Assembly: GCA_002842575.1 (NCBI GenBank)
Contig: PHDJ01000006.1
Coordinates: forward strand, 27,218-91,217
Origin: Bacteroidetes bacterium HGW-Bacteroidetes-2
GTDB taxonomy: Bacteria > Bacteroidota > Bacteroidia > Flavobacteriales > Flavobacteriaceae
Reading direction: 5' to 3'
Length of the DNA stretch: 64,000 nucleotides
Below are positions 55,109-63,999 of this stretch, one piece after another; the stretch's first letter is position 1, and the number at the start of each line of letters is the position of its first letter. The position numbers and the translations under genes are program-made. The notes beneath the pieces are model-generated. The model searched no databases. It saw nothing but the letters and a program-made list of their open reading frames with translations, and was not told the DNA's origin.

Positions 55109-55112
55109 CCAA

Positions 55113-56390
55113 ATGAACGCACCCTTAGCAGAACGAATAAGACCTAAAACTCTAGAGGACTATATTAGTCAGCAACACCTTGTTGGGAAAACGGGTGTGC
55201 TCACCGCTCAGATAAAACAAGGCACCATCCCTTCTTTAATTTTATGGGGTCCTCCAGGAACAGGCAAAACTACATTAGCAAACATTATTGCTAACAAAAG
55301 CGACAGGCCTTTTTATACCTTGAGCGCAATAAATAGTGGCGTAAAAGATATACGTGAAGTTATTGATAAGGCAAAAAAAGGAGAAGGTCTTTTTACCACC
55401 AAAAATCCCATACTTTTTATTGATGAAATACATCGTTTTAGCAAATCGCAACAAGACTCCTTACTAGCAGCTGTTGAAAAAGGCTGGATTACATTAATTG
55501 GTGCAACTACTGAAAATCCGAGTTTTGAAGTTATTGCAGCACTTTTATCTCGATGTCAAGTATATGTTTTAAAGCCATTTGATAAAAAGGATTTAGAAAC
55601 CCTTTTAAAACGAGCATTAGAAAAAGATGAATACTTATCTAAAAAAAAGATAAAACTACTTGAAACAGATGCCCTATTGCGCCTTTCTGGAGGAGATGCC
55701 AGAAAGTTATTGAATATTTTTGAATTGGTTGTACAGTCAGAAACATCGGATAGAATTACAATTACTAACGACATGGTTATGGCAAAAGTGCAGCAAAAAA
55801 CAGTTCGTTATGACAAAGCCGGTGAACAACATTATGATATTGTTTCAGCCTTTATAAAATCTATTCGGGGCAGTGACCCTAATGCCGCTGTTTATTGGTT
55901 AGCTAGAATGATAGAAGGAGGTGAAGATGTAAAATTCATTGCACGACGAATGCTCATCCTAGCTTCTGAAGATATTGGTAACGCAAATCCTACAGCTTTG
56001 GTAATTGCAAACAATACGTTTCAGGCTGTAAGTGCTATTGGTTTTCCAGAATCTCGTATTATTCTTAGCCAATGTGCCATATACTTAGCCGTTTCAGCTA
56101 AAAGTAATGCTTCTTATATTGCCATAGACAAGGCATTAGAAATGGTAAAAAAAACCGGCGACCTTGAGGTGCCTTTATCCATAAGAAATGCACCAACAAA
56201 ATTAATGAAAGAATTGGGCTATGGCGAAAATTATGCATATGCACATAATTATGAAAATAATTTTGTGTCACACGAATTTTTGCCGGAAGAAATAAAAGAA
56301 ACAACTTTTTATCAGCCTGGCAACAACCCAAAAGAAATTGCATTTAGAAGTTTTTTAAAATCCTTATGGAACGGAAAATATACCTATTAA
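55113..56390 (+). CDS. rarA: Replication-associated recombination protein A (AAA+ ATPase)
   Basis: A 425-residue clamp-loader-like AAA+ ATPase (RarA/MgsA, WRNIP1 homologue) that acts at stalled replication forks. PLAERIRPKTLEDYISQQHL opens the protein. Walker A is LWGPPGTGKTTLANII, Walker B is PILFIDEIHRFSKSQQD, sensor 1 is LIGATTENPSFEV, and sensor 2 is LRLSGGDARKLLNIFE. The C-terminal tetramerisation region shows YDIVSAFIKSIRGSDPNAAV and ARRMLILASEDIGNANP. Length and motifs are normal. Its promoter region and first codons are duplicated upstream. Confidence 0.97.
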   Translation: MNAPLAERIRPKTLEDYISQQHLVGKTGVLTAQIKQGTIPSLILWGPPGTGKTTLANIIANKSDRPFYTLSAINSGVKDIREVIDKAKKGEGLFTTKNPILFIDEIHRFSKSQQDSLLAAVEKGWITLIGATTENPSFEVIAALLSRCQVYVLKPFDKKDLETLLKRALEKDEYLSKKKIKLLETDALLRLSGGDARKLLNIFELVVQSETSDRITITNDMVMAKVQQKTVRYDKAGEQHYDIVSAFIKSIRGSDPNAAVYWLARMIEGGEDVKFIARRMLILASEDIGNANPTALVIANNTFQAVSAIGFPESRIILSQCAIYLAVSAKSNASYIAIDKALEMVKKTGDLEVPLSIRNAPTKLMKELGYGENYAYAHNYENNFVSHEFLPEEIKETTFYQPGNNPKEIAFRSFLKSLWNGKYTY

Positions 56391-56427
56391 ACTGCTATGA
56401 AATTAGAAAAAATATTGAACCCTATTT

Positions 56428-57228
56428 CTATTTTTCTAAAGTATATATTTGTTGAACAGTATTTCCAGAAGCATCGATAGTATCTATTATAAGATTATCA
56501 TTTGTATCAAAATTAGCTAGAGTACTTTTTCCATTAGACACAAAAAGATACATACCTTCTCTGCTTGTTGGGGTTAATACGCCTACTTCTTCAAAAGTAT
56601 TGTTGCCGCTTGCTTTTCTATAAAGAAAAAAGGTGCCCGCAGATTTCTTTAAAGAATAATTTTCTCCTTCAAATAAATATCTATTTTCTGAAATTTCAAA
56701 AGTAGAATTTTTTGTATTTTGCTCTATAACAACCTTATTAGCAATTGTATTTCTATTTATTGTGTTTTGATTTACTAAAATAGGTTTAGCTCTTAATTCT
56801 TCAAGATTTTTTTGTTTTAATTGCAACATTTCTATGCTTTGAAAAGCTTTTCGCAATGCTTGATGATAGGCCTTTTTATAATCTTTTTCCTTGGTGGTGC
56901 CTTCAACCGATTGAAAGACAACACGGTTTTCACAATCTTTTAAAATGACACGCAATCTGGTAAAAAACATATTAGAATTAGAAACAACCTCTGCAGTAAG
57001 TCCTTCACATCTAGGAAAATTTTCTAACTCTTCTTGAAATAACGCATTAAACCCAGCATTTTTAAATAAATGTCGAGTTAATGTATTTAATTGATACTGG
57101 TCTTTACCTTTCAGAAATTCAAATTGTTGTGGCACCAAAACATAATAATAATCACTAAGCTCTTTCTGTGCAGTTGCAGTATTAGAAATAATAAAAACTA
57201 AAACAAATACCCAAATCCATCTTTTCAT
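56428..57228 (-). CDS. Secreted protein of unknown function
   Basis: A 266-residue exported protein that I do not assign to a family. A signal peptide (WIWVFVLVFIISNTATAQ) is followed by a segment of about 130 residues with DYYYVLVPQQFEFLKGKDQY and LTRHLFKNAGFNALFQEELE. A short Asn/Thr-rich linker and a beta-rich C-terminus (RYLFEGENYSLKKSAGTFFL, LIIDTIDASGNTVQQIYTLE) complete it. Its ATG overlaps the end of the DUF5723-type gene by four bases, and a third envelope gene precedes that one, so the three form an operon. A role in the periplasm or at the outer membrane is likely from the signal and the context. Confidence 0.72.
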   Translation of the reverse strand: MKRWIWVFVLVFIISNTATAQKELSDYYYVLVPQQFEFLKGKDQYQLNTLTRHLFKNAGFNALFQEELENFPRCEGLTAEVVSNSNMFFTRLRVILKDCENRVVFQSVEGTTKEKDYKKAYHQALRKAFQSIEMLQLKQKNLEELRAKPILVNQNTINRNTIANKVVIEQNTKNSTFEISENRYLFEGENYSLKKSAGTFFLYRKASGNNTFEEVGVLTPTSREGMYLFVSNGKSTLANFDTNDNLIIDTIDASGNTVQQIYTLEK

Positions 57229-58649
57229 TCGTTATAAATTTTAATGTTAAACCCGAACTGCAAAGATACACTTTTTGCTTTTGCAAGATTTCCGTAACGC
57301 AATAAATTATCGGCTGCTATATACATATTAAATTTCCCAAAATCACCAACAATTGCCAATCCTACATTGTCTTTTGAAAATGCATCCACCGTATAGGTTG
57401 CTTTTGCCGAAAGAAAATCGGTTATTCTTCGATAATAAAAAAATGTAGCGGCATATTGTGGTGTTTTGGGTCTAAAAATACTGTATAATTGTATTCCAAT
57501 AGATTGGCTGTCTGATTTTTTTCCATTATTTCTACAAACGCATTCCTCCTCGCCAAACAATTTTCCAAAATGATATGCCACACTTGCATTCATTTTTAAA
57601 GGACGCCAAACCGTATAACTATTGTACAATGTATCTACCGGCACTTGCGCTGTAATTTCGTCTTCTAAATTTGTATAATAGGGTATTGCAGCTTCGCCAT
57701 TGCTTAAGGGTGGAAAAATGAGTTCAATGCCATTAAGCGTATAGTCACCTGTAGCTTGATAATTTTCTACATCTTTGGTATAAAAAACAGCACCAAAATC
57801 TACTAAACTTGCACTCGCCGTCCAATTTTTATTTATCTCGTAGGTTCCGCCTACATCTAGACCAACGCCTAGATTCCCACCAAAAAAGGCACGCTTTAAT
57901 AATGCGTTTTGCACATTTACAGAGCCATTGTTTTCCGATTCTTTTCGTAATGAAGCATATCCAGATGTTTGTACAGAAACGTTTGCATTTTCTAAAGTAT
58001 GTTCATATATATTTGCCGTACCATCACCAAGACGTGTTATAAAACTCCCACTATTATTGGTGCTTCTAAAATTAAATATACTGGAATATATTTTTGCTCT
58101 TGCCCCTAAGGTTAGCTGTTTATTTATTTTTTTATTCGCTCCAAAATGAAATACAGTTAACAGATCGCCGGAGGTATTTAAATCGGAAAAATCAAATGCG
58201 TAGTTTAAATAATCGCGATTGCCATCCCACGCTAGAATTGCCAAATCTTTAGGAAAATAAGTAATCATATCTAATTCCTGATACATCCCTCCGGAAAAAT
58301 AAATTTTTTTTCTATTTTGCCACCCAAAATTAATAATTTCTAATTGTTGGGTAACCGTAAAGAAATCGGTATTCTTCATGGCAAAAATGCTGTTTCTAAT
58401 TCTGGTATTTATGTTAACATCAGACGTTCCAAAAATATCGTAAGCGCTTACGCCTGATGAACCAACATTTATATGAAATTGGGATAAAAATGGAATTCCA
58501 AAATGAATTTTTTGATCTTGAGGTACTTTCCCACCTGGATTTAAGAGCAAGGATTGCGGAATTTCCTCAAGACCATAAATTAATTGCTTGTTTTGCGAAA
58601 AAGCAGAAAAAGCACATACAAATGCGAATAATAATAGAATATACCGCAT
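57225..58649 (-). CDS. DUF5723-type outer-membrane beta-barrel protein
   Basis: A 474-residue exported protein. The signal (LLFAFVCAFSAFSQ) is followed by SLLLNPGGKVPQDQKIHFGI and PFLSQFHINVGSSGVSAYDI, then repeated beta-strands such as LTVFHFGANKKINKQLTLGA and FFGGNLGVGLDVGGTYEINK, ending SVSLQFGFNIKIYNE. The pattern matches DUF5723 proteins, a Bacteroidota outer-membrane family related to PorV/FadL-like barrels. A short Cys pair (EECVCRNNGKK) lies in a loop. It overlaps the next gene by four bases and starts one base after the preceding lipoprotein gene. Confidence 0.8.
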   Translation of the reverse strand: MRYILLLFAFVCAFSAFSQNKQLIYGLEEIPQSLLLNPGGKVPQDQKIHFGIPFLSQFHINVGSSGVSAYDIFGTSDVNINTRIRNSIFAMKNTDFFTVTQQLEIINFGWQNRKKIYFSGGMYQELDMITYFPKDLAILAWDGNRDYLNYAFDFSDLNTSGDLLTVFHFGANKKINKQLTLGARAKIYSSIFNFRSTNNSGSFITRLGDGTANIYEHTLENANVSVQTSGYASLRKESENNGSVNVQNALLKRAFFGGNLGVGLDVGGTYEINKNWTASASLVDFGAVFYTKDVENYQATGDYTLNGIELIFPPLSNGEAAIPYYTNLEDEITAQVPVDTLYNSYTVWRPLKMNASVAYHFGKLFGEEECVCRNNGKKSDSQSIGIQLYSIFRPKTPQYAATFFYYRRITDFLSAKATYTVDAFSKDNVGLAIVGDFGKFNMYIAADNLLRYGNLAKAKSVSLQFGFNIKIYNE

Positions 58650-58650
58650 A

Positions 58651-59187
58651 CTAAAATTTTAAAAAATAGGTGGTTTTAGATTGTAGATTCATCGTTCCGG
58701 ATAAATTTTCATCTAAAGTGTCTAAAGTAATTGTGACTACTATTTTAGTAGTTTGGGTAAGTAGTGCTATTTCTTCAAGGGTAATAACTTGAGTGAATTC
58801 AGTTACAACAGGAGTATTGTTTGTAGCCGTTTGTATGGGAAATGAAACGACATAAAATGACTCATTTGTATCCGATAGAAAAGTAAAATTAGCGTTTGCT
58901 CCTATAGGAAAACTATTAGAAACGCGGAAGAAATATTCTGCACTCCATAAATTTTCTTGAGCAAAACTTTCGTTCAAAAAACGAACTTCTGTAGTATCTA
59001 CAACAGTAAGACTGCCTTCTAAGCCTGGATTTTGTTTAAAATCGTCAATTTGTAATGTAAAAAAAAGGAAGTTTAATTCCACAACCGAATTTAATTCAAT
59101 TTGGTCTGCTTGGTTAAAATCTGTGTCTTTTACACAGGAAGTAAAACAGAAAGAAAAAGCCAGTAGGAAAAGGGTAAATTGGGGCAT
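58651..59187 (-). CDS. Lipoprotein preceding a DUF5723-type gene
   Basis: A 178-residue predicted lipoprotein (signal FLLAFSFCFTSC, Cys at about 18). The mature part is beta-rich and acidic (FNQADQIELNSVVELNFLFF, LNESFAQENLWSAEYFFRVS, TKIVVTITLDTLDENLSGTM) with no known family. It is the first gene of a three-gene envelope operon: the stop codon is one base from the start of the DUF5723-type gene. It could anchor or assist that barrel; this is inference from position. Confidence 0.7.
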   Translation of the reverse strand: MPQFTLFLLAFSFCFTSCVKDTDFNQADQIELNSVVELNFLFFTLQIDDFKQNPGLEGSLTVVDTTEVRFLNESFAQENLWSAEYFFRVSNSFPIGANANFTFLSDTNESFYVVSFPIQTATNNTPVVTEFTQVITLEEIALLTQTTKIVVTITLDTLDENLSGTMNLQSKTTYFLKF

Positions 59188-59276
59188 AATCTTGGGGATG
59201 ATTTATTTATAAACAATCTTTAAATACTGCTATTGCTTTATATGCAAACAGTTAAAAAGGAGTTTACCCTAAAAAT

Positions 59277-59966
59277 TTAAAATATATTTTTTATTTCCAA
59301 AAGGTTGGAAACAGAAAAGTGGTGGTCAGTAGGTTGGTTTTTGTAATTAAAAAAAACGGTTTGCATACCCACGTTTTCAGCACCAATAATATCTGCTTCT
59401 AGGTTATCACCTATCATTACACTTTTTTCTGCAGAGGTATTTGCTTTTTCTAAAGCATAATGAAATATTTTAGGATTCGGTTTTTTTACACCAACCATTT
59501 CAGAATTTGTAATGGTATTAAAAAACTGGTCAATCTTAGAATTTTTCATTTTTTTATACTGCACTTCTTCAAAACCATTGGTAATTATATGGAGTTGGTA
59601 TTTAGGTTTTAGATATTCTAAGAGCTCTACAGTGCCGTCAAATAAAAAATTATTTTCAGAAAGAGTGTCTATATAAGAAACTGCTAAAAGATCAATAGTT
59701 TCTACGGATATTTGTTTTTTTAAAACAGAAAAAGTATCTCTTAGCCTTCCTCGACGAAGCGCTTCTTTACTAATTTTTTCTTCACGAAAAAGCTTCCAAT
59801 AGTCTCTATTTATATCTTCATACACAGGTATAAATTCGTCCAAAGCAACATCCATTTTATGGACTTTAAAAATTTGCTGAAAAGTAAGAGCTGAATTTTT
59901 ATCAAAATCCCAAAGGGTATGGTCTAAATCAAAAAAAAGATCTGTAATTAACTGTTTTTGGAGCAT
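59277..59966 (-). CDS. YjjG-family HAD nucleotide phosphatase
   Basis: A 229-residue HAD hydrolase. Motif I is LFFDLDHTLWDFDKNS (nucleophile Asp), motif II is LHIITNGFEEVQYKKM, motif III is GVKKPNPKIFHYALEK, and motif IV is SVMIGDNLEADIIGAENVGM. The opening DLDHTLWDFDKNS is characteristic of the YjjG group, which removes non-canonical pyrimidine nucleotides. It lies nine bases after radC on the same strand and may share its transcript, a pairing consistent with DNA-quality maintenance. Confidence 0.9.
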   Translation of the reverse strand: MLQKQLITDLFFDLDHTLWDFDKNSALTFQQIFKVHKMDVALDEFIPVYEDINRDYWKLFREEKISKEALRRGRLRDTFSVLKKQISVETIDLLAVSYIDTLSENNFLFDGTVELLEYLKPKYQLHIITNGFEEVQYKKMKNSKIDQFFNTITNSEMVGVKKPNPKIFHYALEKANTSAEKSVMIGDNLEADIIGAENVGMQTVFFNYKNQPTDHHFSVSNLLEIKNIF

Positions 59967-59975
59967 GTTGTACTA

Positions 59976-60677
59976 TTATAGCAAACCGTCATCGGCGAAG
60001 CTAAAATACGATTTTTCGGTAACAATTATATGGTCTAACACTTTTATGTCTAAACTTGCTGCACCTATTTTTAATTTTTGTGTAAGTATTTTATCGGCTT
60101 CACTAGCTTTAATTGTTCCGGATGGGTGGTTATGTGTTAGAATAATAGCGGTAGCTCCAACTGATAAAGCATTTTTAAGTACCAACCGCACATCTACTAC
60201 CGTTCCAGTAATGCCACCTTTACTTAGTTGTGCCTTTTGAATTATTTTATTGGAATTATTGAGATACAAAATCCAAAATTCTTCATGCGGTAATTCTCCA
60301 ATAATAGGCTGCATAAGTTCAAATACAGATGCACTAGATGTAATTTTTCTCATTTGTAAGGCTTCTGTAGCTCTGTGTCTTCTGCTAAGTTCCATTGCGG
60401 CAGCTATAGTAATTGCTTTTGCTTCACCTATGCCTTTAAATTCTATTAGCTGTTTAATGGTTAGCTTGCCTAGTGAATTTAAATTGTTTTCGGCAGAAGC
60501 TAAAATGCGTTGGCTTAAGGAAACTGCACTTTCATTTCTGCTTCCTGAACCTATTAAGATTGCTATCAATTCGGCATCACTTAATGCTGCTTTTCCTTTT
60601 TGAAGTAGTTTTTCTCTGGGTCGATCATCTACCGACCAGTTTTTTATGGTAAATGGATTGTTTTTTTTATTTTCCAT
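59976..60677 (-). CDS. radC: RadC family JAB-domain protein
   Basis: A 233-residue RadC. The N-terminal helix-hairpin-helix part shows IKNWSVDDRPREKLLQKGKA, LSDAELIAILIGSG and IEFKGIGEAKAITIAAAMEL. The C-terminal JAB/MPN metalloprotease-like domain shows the metal motif ILTHNHPSGTIKASEADKIL and VLDHIIVTEKSYFSFADDG. Despite its name, the family has no proven repair role. It lies upstream of the YjjG-like gene. Confidence 0.95.
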   Translation of the reverse strand: MENKKNNPFTIKNWSVDDRPREKLLQKGKAALSDAELIAILIGSGSRNESAVSLSQRILASAENNLNSLGKLTIKQLIEFKGIGEAKAITIAAAMELSRRHRATEALQMRKITSSASVFELMQPIIGELPHEEFWILYLNNSNKIIQKAQLSKGGITGTVVDVRLVLKNALSVGATAIILTHNHPSGTIKASEADKILTQKLKIGAASLDIKVLDHIIVTEKSYFSFADDGLL

Positions 60678-60820
60678 GGCTTAGCTTTCTATAAAGATAA
60701 AAATGTATCTTTAAATGGATTAATTTTAAAACTAAAATAACAATAAAATATAGTCAAATTCGATTAACGGTGTTTAAGCATTGGCAAATCGTCAATCTAA
60801 AATCTTAAATCATTAATCCC

Positions 60821-61417
60821 ATGTATCCACCAAAACACCATCAAACCCAAGACAAAGAAAAAATGATTTCGGTTATAGAAAGTTATCCATTAGCGATGCT
60901 GGTTTCAGCAAAAGAGGGAAAACCGTTTATTACACATATTCCTGTAATCTATAATCACGACATTGAAAAGCTGGTAGCGCATATTGATAAGCATAATCCT
61001 CAACTAGAATCATTACTTGATGGTGCTGAAGTTACTGTGGTTTTTCGTGGTCCTGACGTCTATATTTCCCCAAGTATTTATACCACCCCCCAACTTCCTA
61101 CGTGGAATTATATTATTGTACATATTACAGGTACTATACAATGGATTCAAGATATTGAAAAAGCAAAGGAAACCATGATTGCCATGACCTCCTTTTTAGA
61201 GAGAAAGGAAAAAAAATATATCTTAAATCCGGATGATAAAAGAATGGAAGCCGCAATTCATTTTATTCAAGCTTTTGAAATTGAAATAACAAACTGGGAA
61301 GGGAAATTCAAACTTTCGCAGGATAAAAACAAACAGGATTTTGAAATTGCTAAAAACCATCTTAAACAGAATACCCTCAAAAATAAAGAGTATTTTATAG
61401 ATACCATCTATAAATAA
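60821..61417 (+). CDS. PaiB-family FMN-binding protein
   Basis: A 198-residue member of the PaiB/FMN-binding negative transcriptional regulator family with a split-barrel flavin fold. Diagnostic stretches: MYPPKHHQTQDKEKMISVIE, THIPVIYNHDIEKLVAHIDK, VTVVFRGPDVYISPSIYTTP and LPTWNYIIVHITGTIQWIQD, followed by NWEGKFKLSQDKNKQDFEIA. In Bacillus the PaiB protein is linked to control of degradative enzymes and sporulation, but in Bacteroidota the role is unknown and may be enzymatic. It stands alone on the plus strand, divergent from radC. Confidence 0.88.
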   Translation: MYPPKHHQTQDKEKMISVIESYPLAMLVSAKEGKPFITHIPVIYNHDIEKLVAHIDKHNPQLESLLDGAEVTVVFRGPDVYISPSIYTTPQLPTWNYIIVHITGTIQWIQDIEKAKETMIAMTSFLERKEKKYILNPDDKRMEAAIHFIQAFEIEITNWEGKFKLSQDKNKQDFEIAKNHLKQNTLKNKEYFIDTIYK

Positions 61418-61600
61418 ATAATATTGAATACTGATTTTTAAAAACTAATAAAATAGATTGGATAAAGTAGAAATTTGCTTAAATTCTTAAAAAACATTTC
61501 TTGTAAATATTTTTTTAATAAAAAAATGCTTAATTTTACAGCTGATTGCTAGAGGAATACCCCCTTAATTCTGCTAGTGCAACTTTTATCCCCATTTATT

Positions 61601-62443
61601 ATGAAAAATTACAGATACCTACTTATTTGTCCACTTTTCCTATTTAATTTATCTTCTTTATTTGCACAAGTTGGTATAGGAACAACAAATCCTCGTGCTG
61701 CTTTAGAAATCATTTCTTCTGAAAATGGTTTTCTTCCCCCACAAATAGCATTAACGTCTTCTAATGTTGCCACACCAGTAGTAAACCCGCAAACAGGGGC
61801 TTTAATTAATGGAACTATTGTGTATAATACCGCAACTACAGGAGTCACTCCAAATAACGTGACACCCGGTTATTATTTTTGGAACGGTGTCGTTTGGGTA
61901 AAATTTAATGCGGGCGACACCTCTAAAGAAATAGAAGATGATTTAAGGGTTACCATTGATAAAGGCAGTAACTCAGCTCAATTAGGAAGTTTATCAGGAA
62001 TTTCAGGACCAGAAATCTGGTTTTTTAGAAATAATTCTGGCTTAGAAGCAATGTCGTTTTCATTGCAGTTACCGCATAACTGGAAAGAAGGATCTACAAT
62101 TCATCCACACATACACTGGGTGCCAAGAAATAGTGGTTCCGGAAACATGCAATGGAATTTAGATTATTCATGGGCAGATTTAGATGAAACAACTCCTAAG
62201 GCTTTTCCATCCACTACAACAACTTCTGTTATTGTACCTGGACCTTTTACACAAAATATACATTTAATTACCCCATTAACTGCAGGAGATGTAGGCATAG
62301 ACGGTACTGGAAAGCATATTTCTAGTGTGTTGATTTGTCGTATTTGGAGAGATTCCAGTCTATCTGGTGATACATTTAATCAAGATGCTGGTGGTTTATC
62401 TATGGATTTTCATATAACCATTATTGATCCTTTTGTGGATTAG
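61601..62443 (+). CDS. Exported protein with VGIGT motif and HIHW-type C-terminal domain
   Basis: A 280-residue exported protein. A signal peptide (YLLICPLFLFNLSSLFAQ) leads into VGIGTTNPRAALEIISSENG, a motif found at the start of many Bacteroidota surface proteins of phage-tail-fibre style. GALINGTIVYNTATTGVTPN and a PGYYFWNGVVWVKF segment follow. The C-terminal about 150 residues form a separate domain with EGSTIHPHIHWVPRNSGSGN and MQWNLDYSWADLDE, resembling phage structural domains. The ATG at 61601 is chosen over an in-frame GTG at 61577 because it leaves a normal signal peptide. Function unknown; it may be a surface filament or adhesin. Confidence 0.72.
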   Translation: MKNYRYLLICPLFLFNLSSLFAQVGIGTTNPRAALEIISSENGFLPPQIALTSSNVATPVVNPQTGALINGTIVYNTATTGVTPNNVTPGYYFWNGVVWVKFNAGDTSKEIEDDLRVTIDKGSNSAQLGSLSGISGPEIWFFRNNSGLEAMSFSLQLPHNWKEGSTIHPHIHWVPRNSGSGNMQWNLDYSWADLDETTPKAFPSTTTTSVIVPGPFTQNIHLITPLTAGDVGIDGTGKHISSVLICRIWRDSSLSGDTFNQDAGGLSMDFHITIIDPFVD

Positions 62444-62451
62444 GAAGATGC

Positions 62452-63813
62452 TTAGAGTTTTTTTGAAAAATTTTTTAGTTCCTCAAAATCCAATCCACCA
62501 TAATTGCCACTGCTCATTAATAAAATAGTTTTGTTTTTAAACTCTTGAGCAAAAAGGAATTCTTTAAATGCTTTTGCATCGGTAAAAATAATCAAATTTT
62601 CACGCTGAAAAGCTTCACTTATTTGCTCTTTGGTTATGGGTTCGAGCTTTTTGATTTCAAGAGCGTGGGGCGAATAAAAAACCACAGCCACATCTGCAGC
62701 ATCTAATGCACCGCGGTATTCTTTTAAAAAATTTGGGTTTAAACTACTGTAAGTGTGTAACTCAAGGCAAGCAATGAGTTTTCTGTCGGGATATTGTGCT
62801 TTTACAGCTTTAGTTGTTGCTTCAACTTTTGAAGGGGAATGCGCAAAATCTTTATATGTGACAAAGTTTTCGTTTTCCAGTATTTTTTCCAATCGTTTAG
62901 AAGCTCCTTTAAAAGAAGAAATAGCCTCATAAAAGTCGTCTTCATCAACCCCTATGTGTTGACAAATCCATTTTGCGCCTGCCAGGTTATTCAAGTTATG
63001 TTCGCCAAATATTTCAACCGGCATGGAGCCTTCTGGAGTTTCTAAGTAGGTAATTCCATTTTCAATAGCAAATTTAGGGGTGTGGTAAGCGATTTTTCGG
63101 ATGTTATTTTGTGATGCTTCAACAACTCGTACAACTTCTGGATCTTCTTCATTGTAATTAATGCTTCCACCTTTGACTATGGAATCTACAAAAATTTGAA
63201 ACTGTTCAACATAATTTTCAAAAGTTGGAAAAACATTTATATGATCCCAAGCAATTCCGCTTATTAAAGCTATATTTGGTTTATAAAGGTGAAATTTCGG
63301 CCTTCGGTCAATGGGTGAGGATAAATATTCATCGCCTTCAAGGACAATAAAATCATTTTCTTGAGTAAGGTGAACCATCGTGTCAAAACCATCTAACTGC
63401 GCACCCACCATATAATCAACTTCTTTTTGATGGTAATGCATCACGTGAAGAATCATGGCTGTAATGGTAGTTTTTCCGTGGCTTCCACCAATTACAACGC
63501 GGGTTTTGTTTTTAGAATGTTCATATAAATATTCTGGGTAGGAATATATTTTCAATCCTAATTCTTTGGCTCTTAATAACTCTGGGTTAACTTCTTTAGC
63601 GTGCATTCCTAGAATTACTGCATCTATTGAGTCTGTAATTTTTTCGGGAAACCAACCGAAGGAATCCGGTAAGATATCTGCTTTTTGCAAACGGGATTTT
63701 GAGGGTTCAAATATTTCATCGTCGCTGCCGGTAATAAAATCGCCTTTATGGTGTAAAGCCAGAGCAAGATTGTGCATAGCGCTTCCGCCAATGGCTATAA
63801 AATGGATGTGCAT
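62452..63813 (-). CDS. mpl: UDP-N-acetylmuramate:tripeptide ligase Mpl
   Basis: A 453-residue Mur-ligase-family enzyme for peptidoglycan recycling; it joins recovered L-Ala-gamma-D-Glu-meso-DAP to UDP-MurNAc. MHIHFIAIGGSAMHNLALAL opens the N-terminal domain, which lacks the exact GIGG opening of MurC. The ATP loop is VIGGSHGKTTITAMILHVMH, with FIVLEGDEYLSSPIDRRPKF and FGEHNLNNLAGAKWICQHIG following, and DFAHSPSKVEATTKAV in the C-terminal domain. Length and the GDEYLSSPIDRRPKF stretch favour Mpl over MurC, and no other mur gene is nearby. The gene is convergent with the VGIGT-motif protein gene. Confidence 0.9.
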   Translation of the reverse strand: MHIHFIAIGGSAMHNLALALHHKGDFITGSDDEIFEPSKSRLQKADILPDSFGWFPEKITDSIDAVILGMHAKEVNPELLRAKELGLKIYSYPEYLYEHSKNKTRVVIGGSHGKTTITAMILHVMHYHQKEVDYMVGAQLDGFDTMVHLTQENDFIVLEGDEYLSSPIDRRPKFHLYKPNIALISGIAWDHINVFPTFENYVEQFQIFVDSIVKGGSINYNEEDPEVVRVVEASQNNIRKIAYHTPKFAIENGITYLETPEGSMPVEIFGEHNLNNLAGAKWICQHIGVDEDDFYEAISSFKGASKRLEKILENENFVTYKDFAHSPSKVEATTKAVKAQYPDRKLIACLELHTYSSLNPNFLKEYRGALDAADVAVVFYSPHALEIKKLEPITKEQISEAFQRENLIIFTDAKAFKEFLFAQEFKNKTILLMSSGNYGGLDFEELKNFSKKL

Positions 63814-63849
63814 AAATTTTTATTATAGCGTAAAGATACATAATACAAA

Positions 63850-63888
63850 ATAAAAAAAACCTGTCGGGTATTGAAAACCTGACAGGTT
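63850..63888 (-). terminator. Hairpin terminator upstream of mpl
   Basis: AACCTGTC (63858-63865) pairs with GACAGGTT (63881-63888), with further pairing inside. On the minus strand it is followed by a T-run. It would end a minus-strand transcript that begins beyond the right edge. The AACCTGTC...GACAGGTT form is also a common dispersed hairpin in Bacteroidota. Confidence 0.75.
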
Positions 63889-63914
63889 GAAAAAAAAGGT
63901 TTTGAGGTCGGTAT

Positions 63915-63999
63915 CTAGCCACATATTATTTCTCTATGCGTAATATTATCTGTCTTTACCATCCTTTTGATTAAATTGTTAAATATTGTGTCTTTGCTT
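63915..63999 (-). CDS. Possible 3' end of a minus-strand gene (partial)
   Basis: A minus-strand frame is open from the window edge and ends at a TAG (63917-63915). It reads about 27 residues, including NNLIKRMVKTDNITHREIIC. A terminator lies 27-65 bases further on, which fits the end of a gene. The stretch is too short to assign and could be chance. Confidence 0.3.
   Translation of the reverse strand, partial: SKDTIFNNLIKRMVKTDNITHREIICG

Noticed and set aside
54897..55112. A 71-codon minus-strand open frame with repeated Met-Asp-Ser/Thr
   Set aside because: The frame is produced by the 9-base minisatellite and by antisense reading of the two rarA leader copies. There is no promoter, no family match and no terminator.
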